From Arthrobacter sp. Soil736 (GTDB lineage: Bacteria; Actinomycetota; Actinomycetes; Actinomycetales; Micrococcaceae), in NCBI RefSeq assembly GCF_001428005.1, contig NZ_LMSB01000016.1, forward strand, positions 1 through 64,000: 64,000 nt of DNA. Direction: 5' to 3'. A program made the translations under genes and the position numbers. The stretch's first letter is position 1. Each line of letters starts with the position of its first letter. This document shows positions 45,248 to 57,164 of this stretch, in pieces. The notes beneath the pieces were generated by a model. The model was not told where the DNA came from. It did not search any database and worked only from the letters and a program-made list of their open reading frames with translations.

Positions 45248-46837
45248 CTAGTCTTCGAGGTCCACTTCACGTACCATTTCGGCGCCGATTCCGGCCTTGA
45301 TGGCGTCAAGCACCTGCTGCGGAACGGAGGTGTCGATGGTGAGCAGCGCGAGCACCTGGCCGCCCTCAGCCTGCCGTGCGACCTGCATCCCGCCGATGTT
45401 GATGTTGTTCATGCCCAGGATGTGACCGATGGTGCCGATGACGCCGGGCCGGTCCGCGTAGGAGACCACGACGAGGTGTTCGCTGATGGGGATTTCGACG
45501 TCGTAGCCGTTGACGCCGACCAGCTTCTGCACCTGCTTGGGGCCCGTCAGGGTGCCGGCGACCGAGATCTGCGAGCCGTCGCTCAGCGCGCCGCGCAGGG
45601 TCAGGACGTTGCGGTAGTCCTCGGCCTCGAGCGTGGTGATCAGGCGTGTGTTGATGCCGCGCTGCTCGGCGATCACGGGGGCGTTGACGTAGGAGACCTG
45701 TTCGGTGACGACGTCGGCGAAGATTCCCTTGAGGGCCGCCAGCTCCAGGACCTTGACGTCCAGGGCGGCGATTTCGCCGGCAACCTCGACGTCGATCTGG
45801 GTAAGGGAGGCGTGGGTCAGGGCGGTGAAGATCCGGCCCAGCTTCTCGATCAGCGGGATGCCCGGGCGGACATCGGGGGCGATCACGCCGCCGGCAACGT
45901 TCACGGCGTCGGGGACCAGTTCGCCGGCCAGGGCGAGCCGGACGGACTTGGCCACGGACACGCCGGCCTTTTCCTGGGCTTCGTCCGTGGAGGCGCCCAG
46001 GTGCGGCGTCACCACGACGTTGTCCAGCTTGAAGAACGGCAGGTCCGTGCTGGGCTCCTGGACGAAAACGTCCACGGCGGCTCCGGCGATCTGGCCGTCC
46101 TGGAGGGCGGTGTAGAGGGCCTCCTCGTCAACGAGGCCGCCGCGGGCAACGTTGATGACGTAGGCGGTCTGCTTCATCTTGGTGAAGGCATCGGCGCCGA
46201 GCATGCCAACGGTTTCCGGGGTCTTGGGCATGTGGATGGTGACGAAGTCCGAATGGGCCAGCAGCTCGTCGAGGCTCACCAGCTTCACGCCGAGCTGCGC
46301 GGCCCGGGCGGAGGTGATGTAGGGATCGTAGGCCAGGATCTCGGTGTCGAAGCCCTGAAGGCGTGCGGCCACGAGGGCGCCGATGCGGCCCAGGCCGATG
46401 ATGCCGACCTTCTTCTCGAACAGCTCGATGCCCGTGTACTTCGAGCGCTTCCATTCGCCGTCCTTGAGGGCGGCGCTGGCCTGCGGGATGTGGCGGGCCA
46501 GGCTCAGGATGTGGCCCACGGTGAGTTCGGCGGCGGAGACGATGTTCGACGTCGGGGCGTTGACCACCATGACGCCGGCCAGCGTGGCGGCCTTGATGTC
46601 AACGTTGTCCAGGCCGACGCCGGCGCGGGCGATGACCTTCAGGTTCTTGGCCGCGGCGATGGCTTCGGCATCCACCTTCGTGGCGGACCGGACCAGGATG
46701 GCATCCACATCCGCAATGGCAGAGAGCAGCTGGGAACGGTCGGCGCCGTCGATCTGGCGGATTTCGAAGTCCGGGCCAAGGGCCTCGACTGTGGCGGGCG
46801 AAAGTTCTTCGGCGAGCAGTACTACGGGTTTTGACAC
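45248..46837 (-). CDS. serA: D-3-phosphoglycerate dehydrogenase
   Basis: First step of serine synthesis. 529 aa is the long form: substrate and NAD domains (VGIIGLGRIGALVAARLQGF; catalytic Arg in NVARGGLVDE, Glu in VDVFVQEPS, His in VVTPHLGASTDEAQ), an intervening ASB domain, and a C-terminal ACT domain (GVIGTIGHILGMNNINIGGM) that usually binds serine for feedback. Separate from the ilvC terminator upstream, 55 bp away. Confidence 0.95.
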   Translation of the reverse strand: MSKPVVLLAEELSPATVEALGPDFEIRQIDGADRSQLLSAIADVDAILVRSATKVDAEAIAAAKNLKVIARAGVGLDNVDIKAATLAGVMVVNAPTSNIVSAAELTVGHILSLARHIPQASAALKDGEWKRSKYTGIELFEKKVGIIGLGRIGALVAARLQGFDTEILAYDPYITSARAAQLGVKLVSLDELLAHSDFVTIHMPKTPETVGMLGADAFTKMKQTAYVINVARGGLVDEEALYTALQDGQIAGAAVDVFVQEPSTDLPFFKLDNVVVTPHLGASTDEAQEKAGVSVAKSVRLALAGELVPDAVNVAGGVIAPDVRPGIPLIEKLGRIFTALTHASLTQIDVEVAGEIAALDVKVLELAALKGIFADVVTEQVSYVNAPVIAEQRGINTRLITTLEAEDYRNVLTLRGALSDGSQISVAGTLTGPKQVQKLVGVNGYDVEIPISEHLVVVSYADRPGVIGTIGHILGMNNINIGGMQVARQAEGGQVLALLTIDTSVPQQVLDAIKAGIGAEMVREVDLED

Positions 46838-46891
46838 GGCTGATCCTCTGCGTTGCAGTCCTGGGGATGAATCAAGTCTAGGCTGACGGAA

Positions 46892-46927
46892 AGGCCGGGC
46901 TCACATTGTTAAGTGTGAACCCGGCCT
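46892..46927 (-). terminator. Terminator of ilvBNC
   Basis: AGGCCGGGCTCACA pairs with TGTGAACCCGGCCT (one wobble, 8-base loop), followed on the minus strand by TTTCC, 37 bp past the ilvC stop. Confidence 0.8.
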
Positions 46928-46963
46928 CACTGTCGCATTCTGAACGGCGCCTAAACGGCAGCC

Positions 46964-48043
<1,080 letters not shown>

Positions 48044-48074
48044 TTACGGGCGGAGCGTGCTGCTTGGGCAATGC

Positions 48075-48587
48075 CTAAGCGGAGCGCAGCGCCCGGTCAC
48101 TCATGGAGCGGGATCCCCGTCCAACGGCCAAGGTGCCGGACTGCACAATTTCGCGGATACCGAACGGCTCCAGCACTGAAAGCAGTGCCGTGAGCTTTTC
48201 GGGATGGCCAGTTGCTTCAATAACCACGGAGTCGGTGGAGACGTCGACCACTGAAGCGCGGAACAGGTCTGCAGCCTGGGTCACCTGCAGACGAGTTGCG
48301 GCATCCGCACGTACCTTGACCAGGATGTGGTCGCGCTGTACGGAAGATTCGGAAGTCAGTTCAACAATCTTGATCACGTTGACCAGCTTGTTCAACTGTT
48401 TGGTGATCTGTTCGATCAGGTCACCGTCGGCGTCGACGACGACGGTCATCCGGGACATGCCCGGAACTTCGGTCGGGCCGACGGCCAGGGAATTGATGTT
48501 GAAGGCCCTGCGGGCGAAAAGGCTCGCCACGCGGGTCAGCACACCGGGCTTGTCTTCGACCAGAACGGACAGTGTATGGCGGCTCAT
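48075..48587 (-). CDS. ilvN: Acetolactate synthase small (regulatory) subunit
   Basis: Regulatory subunit conferring valine feedback on IlvB. 170 aa from ATG 48587: N-terminal ACT domain (HTLSVLVEDKPGVLTRVASL, FNINSLAVGPTE) and a C-terminal domain (SSVQRDHILVKVRADAATR; GIREIVQSGTLAVGRG). The longer frame to 48674 lies inside ilvB. The ATG is 2 bp past the ilvB stop with GAGGAGG ahead, so translation is coupled. Confidence 0.95.
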   Translation of the reverse strand: MSRHTLSVLVEDKPGVLTRVASLFARRAFNINSLAVGPTEVPGMSRMTVVVDADGDLIEQITKQLNKLVNVIKIVELTSESSVQRDHILVKVRADAATRLQVTQAADLFRASVVDVSTDSVVIEATGHPEKLTALLSVLEPFGIREIVQSGTLAVGRGSRSMSDRALRSA

Positions 48588-48589
48588 GA

Positions 48590-50497
<1,908 letters not shown>

Positions 50498-50561
50498 CGG
50501 ACTCTTCCTTAGTGGATCTTGAATGGGCGGTGCTGGGTGAAGCTGAACGCTGCCACGCTGG

Positions 50562-50603
50562 AAAATAAAAAAACCCCTCAGCCTGGCGGCTCTTCGAGGG
50601 GTT
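50562..50603 (-). terminator. Attenuator terminator before ilvB
   Basis: On the minus strand AACCCCTC pairs with GAGGGGTT (8 bp, with an inner GGCT/AGCC-type helix), then TTTTTTTATTTT. It lies between the leader-peptide stop and ilvB, so termination here would stop ilvBNC. Confidence 0.88.
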
Positions 50604-50630
50604 GCGCGTGACAGTTCGTTACCAGTCGGG

Positions 50631-50690
50631 CTATTGAGCCACGCGCTTGGTAAGGACGACGACGGCGCCGGCGGTAACGAATGCGATCAT
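50631..50690 (-). CDS. ilvBNC leader peptide
   Basis: A 19-codon frame, [19 protein letters not shown], with three adjacent Val codons followed by Leu: a regulatory peptide that senses charged tRNA-Val/Leu. Alternative RNA stems are visible: TTCGTTACC (50673-50681) with GGTAACGAA (50615-50623), and GCGCGTGGC (50638-50646) with GTCACGCGC (50604-50612, one G-U). The two pairings are mutually exclusive, and the terminator follows directly. No ribosome-binding site precedes the ATG, which coincides with the predicted transcription start, so it is probably leaderless. The arrangement resembles ilvBNC attenuation in Corynebacterium. Confidence 0.88.
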   Translation of the reverse strand: MIAFVTAGAVVVLTKRVAQ

Positions 50691-50696
50691 GCGTTC

Positions 50697-50725
50697 AGTT
50701 TTCCCTCTGGTGAGAAGCGTGTCAA
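50697..50725 (-). promoter_or_regulatory. Promoter of ilvBNC
   Basis: Minus strand TTGACA, 17-bp spacer, AAAACT. The consensus -35 is strong and the -10 weak; +1 falls at about 50690, the leader-peptide ATG. Confidence 0.65.
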
Positions 50726-50842
50726 CGAGCACGGCCCGCGTCTCACCATTTGGACTTCATTGTCCACAGACTGGCCCTCATCAGTCCATCCGGCCACCCG
50801 GCCGCGCTGGCGGCAGGGCTTAATAGCGGTGATCCCGAGGGC

Positions 50843-50878
50843 CCCTGACGATGCGGCGGCCGCGCCGCATCGTCAGGG
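50843..50878 (-). terminator. Strong hairpin downstream of ilvD
   Basis: CCCTGACGATGCGGCG pairs perfectly with CGCCGCATCGTCAGGG (16 bp, 4-base loop), 13 bp past the ilvD stop and upstream of the ilvB promoter. No U-run. Confidence 0.72.
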
Positions 50879-50891
50879 TAGGGATCGCCCG

Positions 50892-52613
50892 CTACCCGCA
50901 GTATGCGCCGGTGGAGGCGCTGTGCACCAGCTTGGCGTACTTGGCCAGGACGCCCTTGGTGAACTTGGCCGGCAGCGGTTCCCAGCCGATCTTGCGGGAC
51001 TCGAGCTCGGCGTCGTCCACCAGCAGGTCGAAGCTGCGGGCCGCGATGTCCACGCGGATGCGGTCGCCGTCCTTGACGAAGGCGATGGGCCCGCCGTCGA
51101 CGGCTTCGGGAGCGACGTGGCCGATGCACAGGCCCGTGGTGCCGCCGGAGAAACGCCCGTCGGTCAGGAGCAGGACGTCCTTGCCCAGGCCCGCACCCTT
51201 GATGGCGCCGGTGATCGCGAGCATCTCGCGCATGCCCGGGCCACCCTTGGGACCTTCGTAGCGGATCACCACGACGTCGCCCTTTTGGATGGCGCCGTTA
51301 TCGAGTGCGTCCAAGGCGCCCTGCTCGCGTTCGAAGACGCGGGCGGTGCCTTCGAAGACGTCGGCGTCGAAGCCGGCGCTCTTGACCACGGCGCCCTCCG
51401 GCGCCATGGAACCGTGCAGGATGGTAATGCCGCCGGTCTTGTGGATCGGGTTGTCCAGCGCGCGCAGGATCTTGCCGTCCAGGTCCGGCGGGTTGATCGA
51501 CGCAAGGTTTTCCGCCAGGGTCTTGCCGGTGACGGTGAGGCAGTCACCGTGCAGCAGCCCGGCGTCGAGCAGTGCCTTCATGATCACCGGAACGCCGCCG
51601 ATCTTGTCGACGTCGGTCATCACGTAACGCCCGAAGGGCTTGAGGTCGCCCAGGTGCGGGATCTTGTCCCCGATGCGGTTGAAGTCATCGAGGGTCAGCT
51701 CGACCTCGGCCTCGCGGGCGATGGCCAGCAGGTGCAACACGGCGTTGGTGGAGCCGCCGAACGCCATGGTGACGGCGATGGCGTTCTCGAAGGCCTTCTT
51801 GGTCATGATATCCCGGGCCGTGATGCCCAGGCGCAGCAGGTTGACCACGGCTTCGCCGGACTTGCGGGCGAATTCGTCGCGGCGGCGGTCCGCGGAGGGC
51901 GGAGCGGCCGAACCCGGCAGGGACATGCCGAGGGCTTCACCGATGCAGGCCATGGTGTTGGCCGTGTACATGCCGCCGCAGGCGCCTTCGCCCGGGCAGA
52001 TGGCGCGTTCGATGCGGTCCAGGTCGCCCCTGCTCATCTTGCCGGCCGCGCACGCGCCCACCGCCTCGAATGCGTCAATGAGCGTGACTTCCTTTTCGGA
52101 GCCATCCTCGAGCTTGACCCAACCCGGCATGATCGAGCCGGCGTAGAGGAACACGCTGGCGAGGTCCAGGCGCGCGGCTGCCATCAGCATTCCCGGAAGG
52201 GACTTGTCGCAGCCGGCCAGCAGCACCGAGCCGTCAATGCGCTCGGCCTGCATCACAGTTTCCACGGAATCGGCAATGACTTCGCGGGAGACGAGGGAAA
52301 AGTGCATGCCCTCGTGGCCCATGGAAATACCGTCGGAGACGGAGATGGTGCCGAACTGCATCGGGAATCCGCCGCCGGCGTGGACGCCTTCCTTGGCGCC
52401 CTGGGCCAGCCGGTTCAGGGAAAGGTTGCAGGGGGTGATTTCATTCCAGGAGCTCGCGACGCCGATCTGCGGCTTGGCGAAGTCGTCATCACCCATGCCG
52501 ACGGCCCGGAACATCCCGCGTGCCGGAGCCGCATGGATGCCGTCTGTGACAACCCGGCTCCGGGGTTTGATGTCAGGCTTGTTGTCGGTTGCGATCTGGG
52601 TGTCCTCACTCAT
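50892..52613 (-). CDS. ilvD: Dihydroxy-acid dehydratase
   Basis: Third common step of Val/Ile synthesis, dehydrating dihydroxy-isovalerate/-methylvalerate. 573 aa. Iron-sulfur cysteines and signatures: [47 protein letters not shown], and [20 protein letters not shown]. It ends ahead of the ilvB promoter, same strand, so it is transcribed separately from ilvBNC. Confidence 0.96.
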   Translation of the reverse strand: MSEDTQIATDNKPDIKPRSRVVTDGIHAAPARGMFRAVGMGDDDFAKPQIGVASSWNEITPCNLSLNRLAQGAKEGVHAGGGFPMQFGTISVSDGISMGHEGMHFSLVSREVIADSVETVMQAERIDGSVLLAGCDKSLPGMLMAAARLDLASVFLYAGSIMPGWVKLEDGSEKEVTLIDAFEAVGACAAGKMSRGDLDRIERAICPGEGACGGMYTANTMACIGEALGMSLPGSAAPPSADRRRDEFARKSGEAVVNLLRLGITARDIMTKKAFENAIAVTMAFGGSTNAVLHLLAIAREAEVELTLDDFNRIGDKIPHLGDLKPFGRYVMTDVDKIGGVPVIMKALLDAGLLHGDCLTVTGKTLAENLASINPPDLDGKILRALDNPIHKTGGITILHGSMAPEGAVVKSAGFDADVFEGTARVFEREQGALDALDNGAIQKGDVVVIRYEGPKGGPGMREMLAITGAIKGAGLGKDVLLLTDGRFSGGTTGLCIGHVAPEAVDGGPIAFVKDGDRIRVDIAARSFDLLVDDAELESRKIGWEPLPAKFTKGVLAKYAKLVHSASTGAYCG

Positions 52614-52759
52614 GGGTCAAAGTCTATGACTCCGGCGAGGGAGCCAACTACCGGGAGCGGCCCGTTAAGCGGAAATTCGGGAATATTTCGATCAGATAGT
52701 GGACTCTTGTCTCACATAATGAAACGCCGCTGGGGAATGCTGCGCTTTCGTGGCCGGGA

Positions 52760-53680
52760 TCACGTCCGCTCCAGGCTGTCCGTCAGGCACCTGGCCTCCT
52801 CGGTCAGCATGCCCAGGACCTGCTGGATGGTGGACCGCGCCGCCACCTCCGGCCGTGCCAGCGCCACGATGCTGCGGCGCGCAGTTACTCCGGTCAGCGG
52901 ACGGAGGACGAATCCGTGCCCCTGGTTTCCAAGTGACGTGTAGCGCGGGAGCAGCGACAGCCCGTGGCCCGAACTGACGAGGGCCTCCAGTACACGCAGG
53001 TCGGCAAAGAGCTGGGCGCGCACGGCGGTGGCGCCCGCCTGCGCCTCAATCTGCTGGAGGACGGTGTCGAAAGGGAACCCTTCAGGGACTCCCATCCAAG
53101 GAAAGCCGACAACGTCCCGGGACGTCAGGCTCGTCTTGGAGGCCAGGACATGGCCGGCCGGAATGGCCACGTCCAGGGGCTCATTGAGCAGCGGCACAAC
53201 CACCAGGCCACGGCGCGCAAAGACGTCCGGCCCGTCGACGCTGTGGGCCAGGACGATGTCGTAGTCCGCGGCGAGGCTGGCGAAACCGGCCACCATGGGA
53301 TCCTCCAGATGCGCCTCGAAGTGCAGCCCGTCAATGGCTTTCACCCGGTGCAGCAGCCCGGGCAGCAGCATTTCCGCGGCACTGGGGAAGAAGGCGGCCT
53401 TGACCTGGGTCTGCCAGCCCCGGCGGTACGTATCAACCGTTGCCTCGGCGCGTGCCATCGCGACGGCGACTTCCGCCGCCGCGCGCGCCATCGCCGCCCC
53501 TGCCTCCGTGAGCCTCACGCCCCGGCCGGACTTCTCCACGAGCACAACGCCAAGTTCGTCCTGCAGGGTCTTCAGCTGTTGCGAAACGGCGGAGGGCGTG
53601 ACGCCCAGCGCCTCGGCCGTGGCACCCACCGATCCCCGGTCGGCCAGTTCCCTGAGTATGCGGAGCCGCTTGAAGTCCAT
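52760..53680 (-). CDS. LysR-family transcriptional regulator
   Basis: 306-aa regulator: N-terminal helix-turn-helix (MDFKRLRILRELADRGSVGA; ALGVTPSAVSQQLKTLQDEL) and a C-terminal periplasmic-binding-like effector domain with the ArgP/GltC-type LFADLRVLEALVSSGHGLSLLP. It lies upstream of ilvD by 146 bp on the same strand and is not divergent from an obvious target, so its regulon is unclear. Confidence 0.88.
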   Translation of the reverse strand: MDFKRLRILRELADRGSVGATAEALGVTPSAVSQQLKTLQDELGVVLVEKSGRGVRLTEAGAAMARAAAEVAVAMARAEATVDTYRRGWQTQVKAAFFPSAAEMLLPGLLHRVKAIDGLHFEAHLEDPMVAGFASLAADYDIVLAHSVDGPDVFARRGLVVVPLLNEPLDVAIPAGHVLASKTSLTSRDVVGFPWMGVPEGFPFDTVLQQIEAQAGATAVRAQLFADLRVLEALVSSGHGLSLLPRYTSLGNQGHGFVLRPLTGVTARRSIVALARPEVAARSTIQQVLGMLTEEARCLTDSLERT

Positions 53681-53834
53681 GAAGCGAGGCTACGTCACGG
53701 AGGGATGACTCTTGAATGGTCCTTATCCATAACGGCGCGTGCGCGCCAGGTCATGACAAACCTAGACAGCCGTATTGACAGCGACGTACCGTCAAGCAAC
53801 GGCAACCTCGCCTCGTGGACAGAAGGGCTTTGCT

Positions 53835-54914
53835 ATGGAGTGGATTATCTGGGTCATCGTCATCGTATTGATCATCGCCATCGTCTGGTGGCTGCTGAAC
53901 CGCAATTCGGGCAATACGGCGGCAGCCCAGGATTCGGCCCGCACTGACCAGGTAACGTCCGCGGCTTCCACCGGCACCCAGGGTGACGTCACCGCCTCTG
54001 AGCGTCCGCAGGCCGGCGGCACCGCCGCGTCCGCCGCCGCAGCGTCGGCTGCTGCGGCCACCACCGGAATGGCAGCCGGCGCCGGCCGGACGACTGGGCC
54101 GGACGCCGGCCCCGCAGCCGCCGAAGCGCCGGCACGGCAGGGCTCCCCTGTGGCCGCCCAGGCCGAGCCTGAGGACCTTGAGCCGGACATCGAGTCATGG
54201 GACGCCGCCACGCCGCGCCCCTCGGCAGAAGAGCCGGCCACGGGTGCGTCCGGCACTGCGACGACGGGCGAGGCACCTGCCGCCGCAGCCGCCGACGCAT
54301 GGGAAAGCCCCTCCTCGGCTCCCGGCCGCTCCCCCGCGGGCGGCGACGTCGATGATTGGGATGATGACGAGGACAAGGCCGAATGGGACGCCCAGTGGTC
54401 CGATGCCGGCGGGGCACCGGCAGCAGAGTCCGAACCCGCCCTGGCAGCCCAGCCCGCCACTCCTGTGCATCACGCCGAGTACACGGAACCGCACGCCCCC
54501 ACCCTGCCCGGCGCCGAATCAGCTGCGGCCGAGGCATTCGATGCCGAGGCAGAAACCAAGCAGCGGATCGCGTCCTCCGCCGCCACGGAGGCCGCCGCGA
54601 GCCATGAGGCCGAGCCTTCCGGCCACGCGGCCGAGGGTACGGGAGGCGCCTCGGGCTTGGATCAGGAGCCGATCCCGGGCACGGAGCCGGCACTGGGCGC
54701 GGAACCGGGCCAGCCCTACGGCGAAGGGTCGGCGGCAGCGGCGGCGGACGGCAGCGCCCCGGACGGTTACGTCGTGAAGGGCGACATCGGCTCAATGACC
54801 TACTACGACGAAGACAGTTCCGGCTACGAGGAGGCCAGGGCCGAAGTGTGGTTCCTGACCGCGGCGCATGCCGAGGCTGCCGGCTTCCGCGCACCGCGCC
54901 GGTCGAGGCGCTGA
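53835..54914 (+). CDS. Single-pass membrane protein, Ala-rich, sunset-type C-terminus
   Basis: 359 aa from ATG 53835 (AGAAGGG ahead). One membrane helix at the very start (MEWIIWVIVIVLIIAIVWWL), then about 280 residues of low-complexity Ala/Glu/Pro/Gly. The end is structured: YVVKGDIGSMTYYDEDSSGY with EEARAEVWFLTAAHAEAAGF, the short sunset-type module of actinobacterial surface proteins. The helix leaves the long disordered part either cytoplasmic or external. Function unknown. An earlier in-frame start (53775) adds 20 residues but is less likely. Confidence 0.78.
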   Translation: MEWIIWVIVIVLIIAIVWWLLNRNSGNTAAAQDSARTDQVTSAASTGTQGDVTASERPQAGGTAASAAAASAAAATTGMAAGAGRTTGPDAGPAAAEAPARQGSPVAAQAEPEDLEPDIESWDAATPRPSAEEPATGASGTATTGEAPAAAAADAWESPSSAPGRSPAGGDVDDWDDDEDKAEWDAQWSDAGGAPAAESEPALAAQPATPVHHAEYTEPHAPTLPGAESAAAEAFDAEAETKQRIASSAATEAAASHEAEPSGHAAEGTGGASGLDQEPIPGTEPALGAEPGQPYGEGSAAAAADGSAPDGYVVKGDIGSMTYYDEDSSGYEEARAEVWFLTAAHAEAAGFRAPRRSRR

Positions 54915-54992
54915 GGAAGAAGGGCTGCCGGCTGATAAAGGGGCAGCGAGAGGGGCAATGATGACGGGCACCACCACCACGGTGCAATAACA

Positions 54993-56252
54993 GTGGCAGC
55001 GGCGGGAGCGAGAAGGACCGCGGAAGGCCTGGTCAGCGCGCGGGGTTCTGCCGTGCCAGACGGCCGGGTGCCCGTCGACTTGCGCCCGGCTCCCTCCAAG
55101 CGTTCCGGCGCCGTGGCTGTGGCACTGGCACTGGGGGTCATGCTGGCCGGATGTACGGGTGACGGCGGCGGCGCACCGACGACCGGCAACAACGGCACTC
55201 CGGCCGCAAGCACCGCGGGCAGCGCCACCGGCCCGGGCGGGAGTGCATCAGTCAGCCCCGGCGCGGCCTCCTCCAGCGGACCCGCGGCACCAGTGGTCCG
55301 AACCAGGATTGACGGCCTGCAACTGCCTTGGTCAACCGTGTTCCTGCCTGATGGGTCCGCCCTGATATCGGAACGGGATTCCGCCCTCCTCAAGTCCGTG
55401 AAGGGCAACGAAATCCGCACCATCGGCCAAGTCCCGGACGTAGTTCCCGGTGGCGAGGGCGGCTTGATGGGCCTGGCTTTGTCGCCCGACTTCGCGTCAG
55501 ACCGGCTCCTGTACTTCTACTTCACCGCGGCCGATGACAACCGGATCGCCCGCGTGCGGCTCGACGAAGCCGGGACGGGATCGAACCCGCAACTCAGGCT
55601 GGGCGCCCCCGAAGTCATCTTCTCCGGCATCCCGAAGGCCTCCACGCACAACGGCGGCAGGCTCCGCTTCGGCCCCGACGGTTTTCTCTATGTGGGGACG
55701 GGCGACTCCCAGCGACGGGAACAGCCCCAGGACCGGAATGCGCTGGGCGGGAAAATCCTGCGCCTTACCCGGGACGGCCAGCCGGCGCCGGGTAACCCGT
55801 TCCCCGGAAATCCCGTTTACAGCCTGGGGCACCGGAATGTGCAGGGACTGGCCTGGGACAGCGACGGCCGGCTGTGGGCCAGCGAGTTCGGTCCCGAAGT
55901 CAATGATGAGCTCAATCTGATCCAGGCGGGTGGAAACTACGGCTGGCCGGAAGTCACCGGCGCACCTCACCGTCAGGGATTCATCGATGCAAAGGTTGTC
56001 TGGCCGTCCACGGCCGAATCATCCCCCAGCGGCCTGGAAATCGTGGGCGGCACGGCCTATCTGGGCGCGCTCAGGGGCCAGCGAATCTGGGCCGTTCCGC
56101 TCCAGGGTGAAAACGCCGGCACCCCTGTGGGCTATTTCACACGGCAATACGGCCGAATCCGGAGCGTTTCACTCGCCCCGAACGGGGATCTGTGGGCTCT
56201 GAGCAACAACCAAAACCCTGATTTTGTGCTGATTTTGGGCCTTCCGAACTAA
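54993..56252 (+). CDS. PQQ-dependent sugar dehydrogenase-like lipoprotein
   Basis: 419-aa exported beta-propeller of the soluble aldose sugar dehydrogenase (Asd/GDH-B) family. Signal peptide with lipobox VMLAGC at about residue 54, Gly/Thr/Ser linker, then the propeller: LPWSTVFLPDGSALISERDS, GGEGGLMGLALSPDF, the active-site His in STHNGGRLRFGPDGFLYVGTGD, GHRNVQGLAWDSDGRLWASE, YGWPE. The start is uncertain: GTG 54993 or an internal GTG at 55068 gives a more ordinary signal peptide. No PQQ biosynthesis genes are in this window. Confidence 0.86.
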   Translation: MAAAGARRTAEGLVSARGSAVPDGRVPVDLRPAPSKRSGAVAVALALGVMLAGCTGDGGGAPTTGNNGTPAASTAGSATGPGGSASVSPGAASSSGPAAPVVRTRIDGLQLPWSTVFLPDGSALISERDSALLKSVKGNEIRTIGQVPDVVPGGEGGLMGLALSPDFASDRLLYFYFTAADDNRIARVRLDEAGTGSNPQLRLGAPEVIFSGIPKASTHNGGRLRFGPDGFLYVGTGDSQRREQPQDRNALGGKILRLTRDGQPAPGNPFPGNPVYSLGHRNVQGLAWDSDGRLWASEFGPEVNDELNLIQAGGNYGWPEVTGAPHRQGFIDAKVVWPSTAESSPSGLEIVGGTAYLGALRGQRIWAVPLQGENAGTPVGYFTRQYGRIRSVSLAPNGDLWALSNNQNPDFVLILGLPN

Positions 56253-56369
56253 CGTGCGGGACCTCCTGACGGCCCGATTTCACACTGGCCAAAAGTTCGT
56301 GTAGAGTTTCATGTCGTTGCGGAGATCAACGAGGGAAAGAAAAGCCCACGATTGAACGAAACAGCAGAT

Positions 56370-56442
56370 GCACCTCTAGCTCAATTGGCAGAGCAATTGA
56401 CTCTTAATCAATGGGTTCCGGGTTCAAGTCCCGGGGGGTGCA
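56370..56442 (+). tRNA. tRNA-Lys (CTT)
   Basis: 73 nt: acceptor GCACCTC / GGGGTGC (one U-G), anticodon stem ATTGA/TCAAT, loop CTCTTAA (anticodon CTT, reads AAG), T-loop TTCAAGT. CCA not encoded. Confidence 0.96.
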
Positions 56443-56450
56443 CAGGTGAG

Positions 56451-56492
56451 AAACCCCGTCTTCATAGGCCACAAGCCATGAAGGCGGGGTTT
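56451..56492 (+). terminator. Terminator of tRNA-Lys
   Basis: AAACCCCG-T-CTTCAT pairs with ATGAAG-G-CGGGGTTT (14 bp plus a G/T pair, 12-base loop), followed by CGTTTT. Confidence 0.85.
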
Positions 56493-56642
56493 CGTTTTGC
56501 CCGCGAATGCCACGAAGCGCCAGACCCGTCGCGGCCGCACAGCAGGTTTCTTGATTCCGCCTCCGTTGAGCGCGCGCCACCAGCACCGGGTGCTCAGGAG
56601 CGTCTGCTTACAATCGAACGTCATCAACTACTGAGGGAACCC

Positions 56643-56978
56643 ATGAAGAAACTCACCACCGCCCTGCTCACCGCCGGCCTCCTCCTCTCCGCTTCGGCCT
56701 GCGCCTCACCCCAACTGACCACCGCAGAAACCTGCGACCGGATTAAGATCGTGGTGTCGAACCCCACGAACAGCCTGGGCAAGACAGGAATGACGCGCCT
56801 TGCCAACCAGATCCGGCCCATCGAGGCCGTGTCCTCAGATGACCTGAAGCCGGCGCTGCAGGCGATCCTGGATTACACGGACGAGTCCGTCAAGGAAAAA
56901 CCGGACACCGAAAAGCTCAACGCCCTGAAGGCCGACTACGAGCAGGCCGGCAGCACCTACAGCAAGTTCTGCAGCTAA
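56643..56978 (+). CDS. Small lipoprotein
   Basis: 111-aa exported protein: MKKLTTALLTAGLLLSASAC is a signal peptide with lipobox LSASAC at residues 15-20, with GAGGGA ahead of the ATG. The mature part has two Cys (ETCDRI, KFCS at the end), is mostly helical and matches no family I recognise. Two orthogonal clues (lipobox and a clean start) support it. Lies 65 bp past the tRNA-Lys terminator zone. Confidence 0.78.
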   Translation: MKKLTTALLTAGLLLSASACASPQLTTAETCDRIKIVVSNPTNSLGKTGMTRLANQIRPIEAVSSDDLKPALQAILDYTDESVKEKPDTEKLNALKADYEQAGSTYSKFCS

Positions 56979-56979
56979 G

Positions 56980-57021
56980 GGCTGCAGCAGCAGGCTGCAG
57001 CTGCAGGCTGCAGCTGCAGGC
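56980..57021. repeat. CTGCAG-rich tandem repeat
   Basis: GGCTGCAGCTGCA recurs in tandem with variants (GGGCTGCAGCAGCA), giving five CTGCAG sites in 42 bp, immediately after the lipoprotein stop. Self-complementary, so it folds easily; no U-run. Confidence 0.7.
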
Positions 57022-57114
57022 CACGGAAAGGATCTCCGATGCCGTGGATCCCGAAATTGCTTGCGACGCTCTGCGGACCAGCCAGCAGCCAGGCCTAATG
57101 AGCCTTGTCCCCTG

Positions 57115-57149
57115 ATGGGCCTCGTCCGGTACTCCCGGACGAGGCCCAT
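57115..57149. terminator. Strong hairpin between lipoprotein gene and pseudogene
   Basis: ATGGGCCTCGTCCGG pairs with CCGGACGAGGCCCAT (15 bp, TACTC loop), then TCTGTT. Probably ends the lipoprotein transcript. Confidence 0.75.
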
Positions 57150-57164
57150 TCTGTTGGCCGGCAA

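Noticed and set aside
45173..46834. Long plus-strand frame opposite serA
   Set aside because: Shadow of serA with Gly/Asp/Val-rich content; serA has all its motifs.
50634..52943. Long plus-strand frame (about 769 codons) across ilvD
   Set aside because: Shadow of ilvD in high-GC DNA; low-complexity His/Gly/Asp/Val-rich sequence with no family match, while ilvD is certain.
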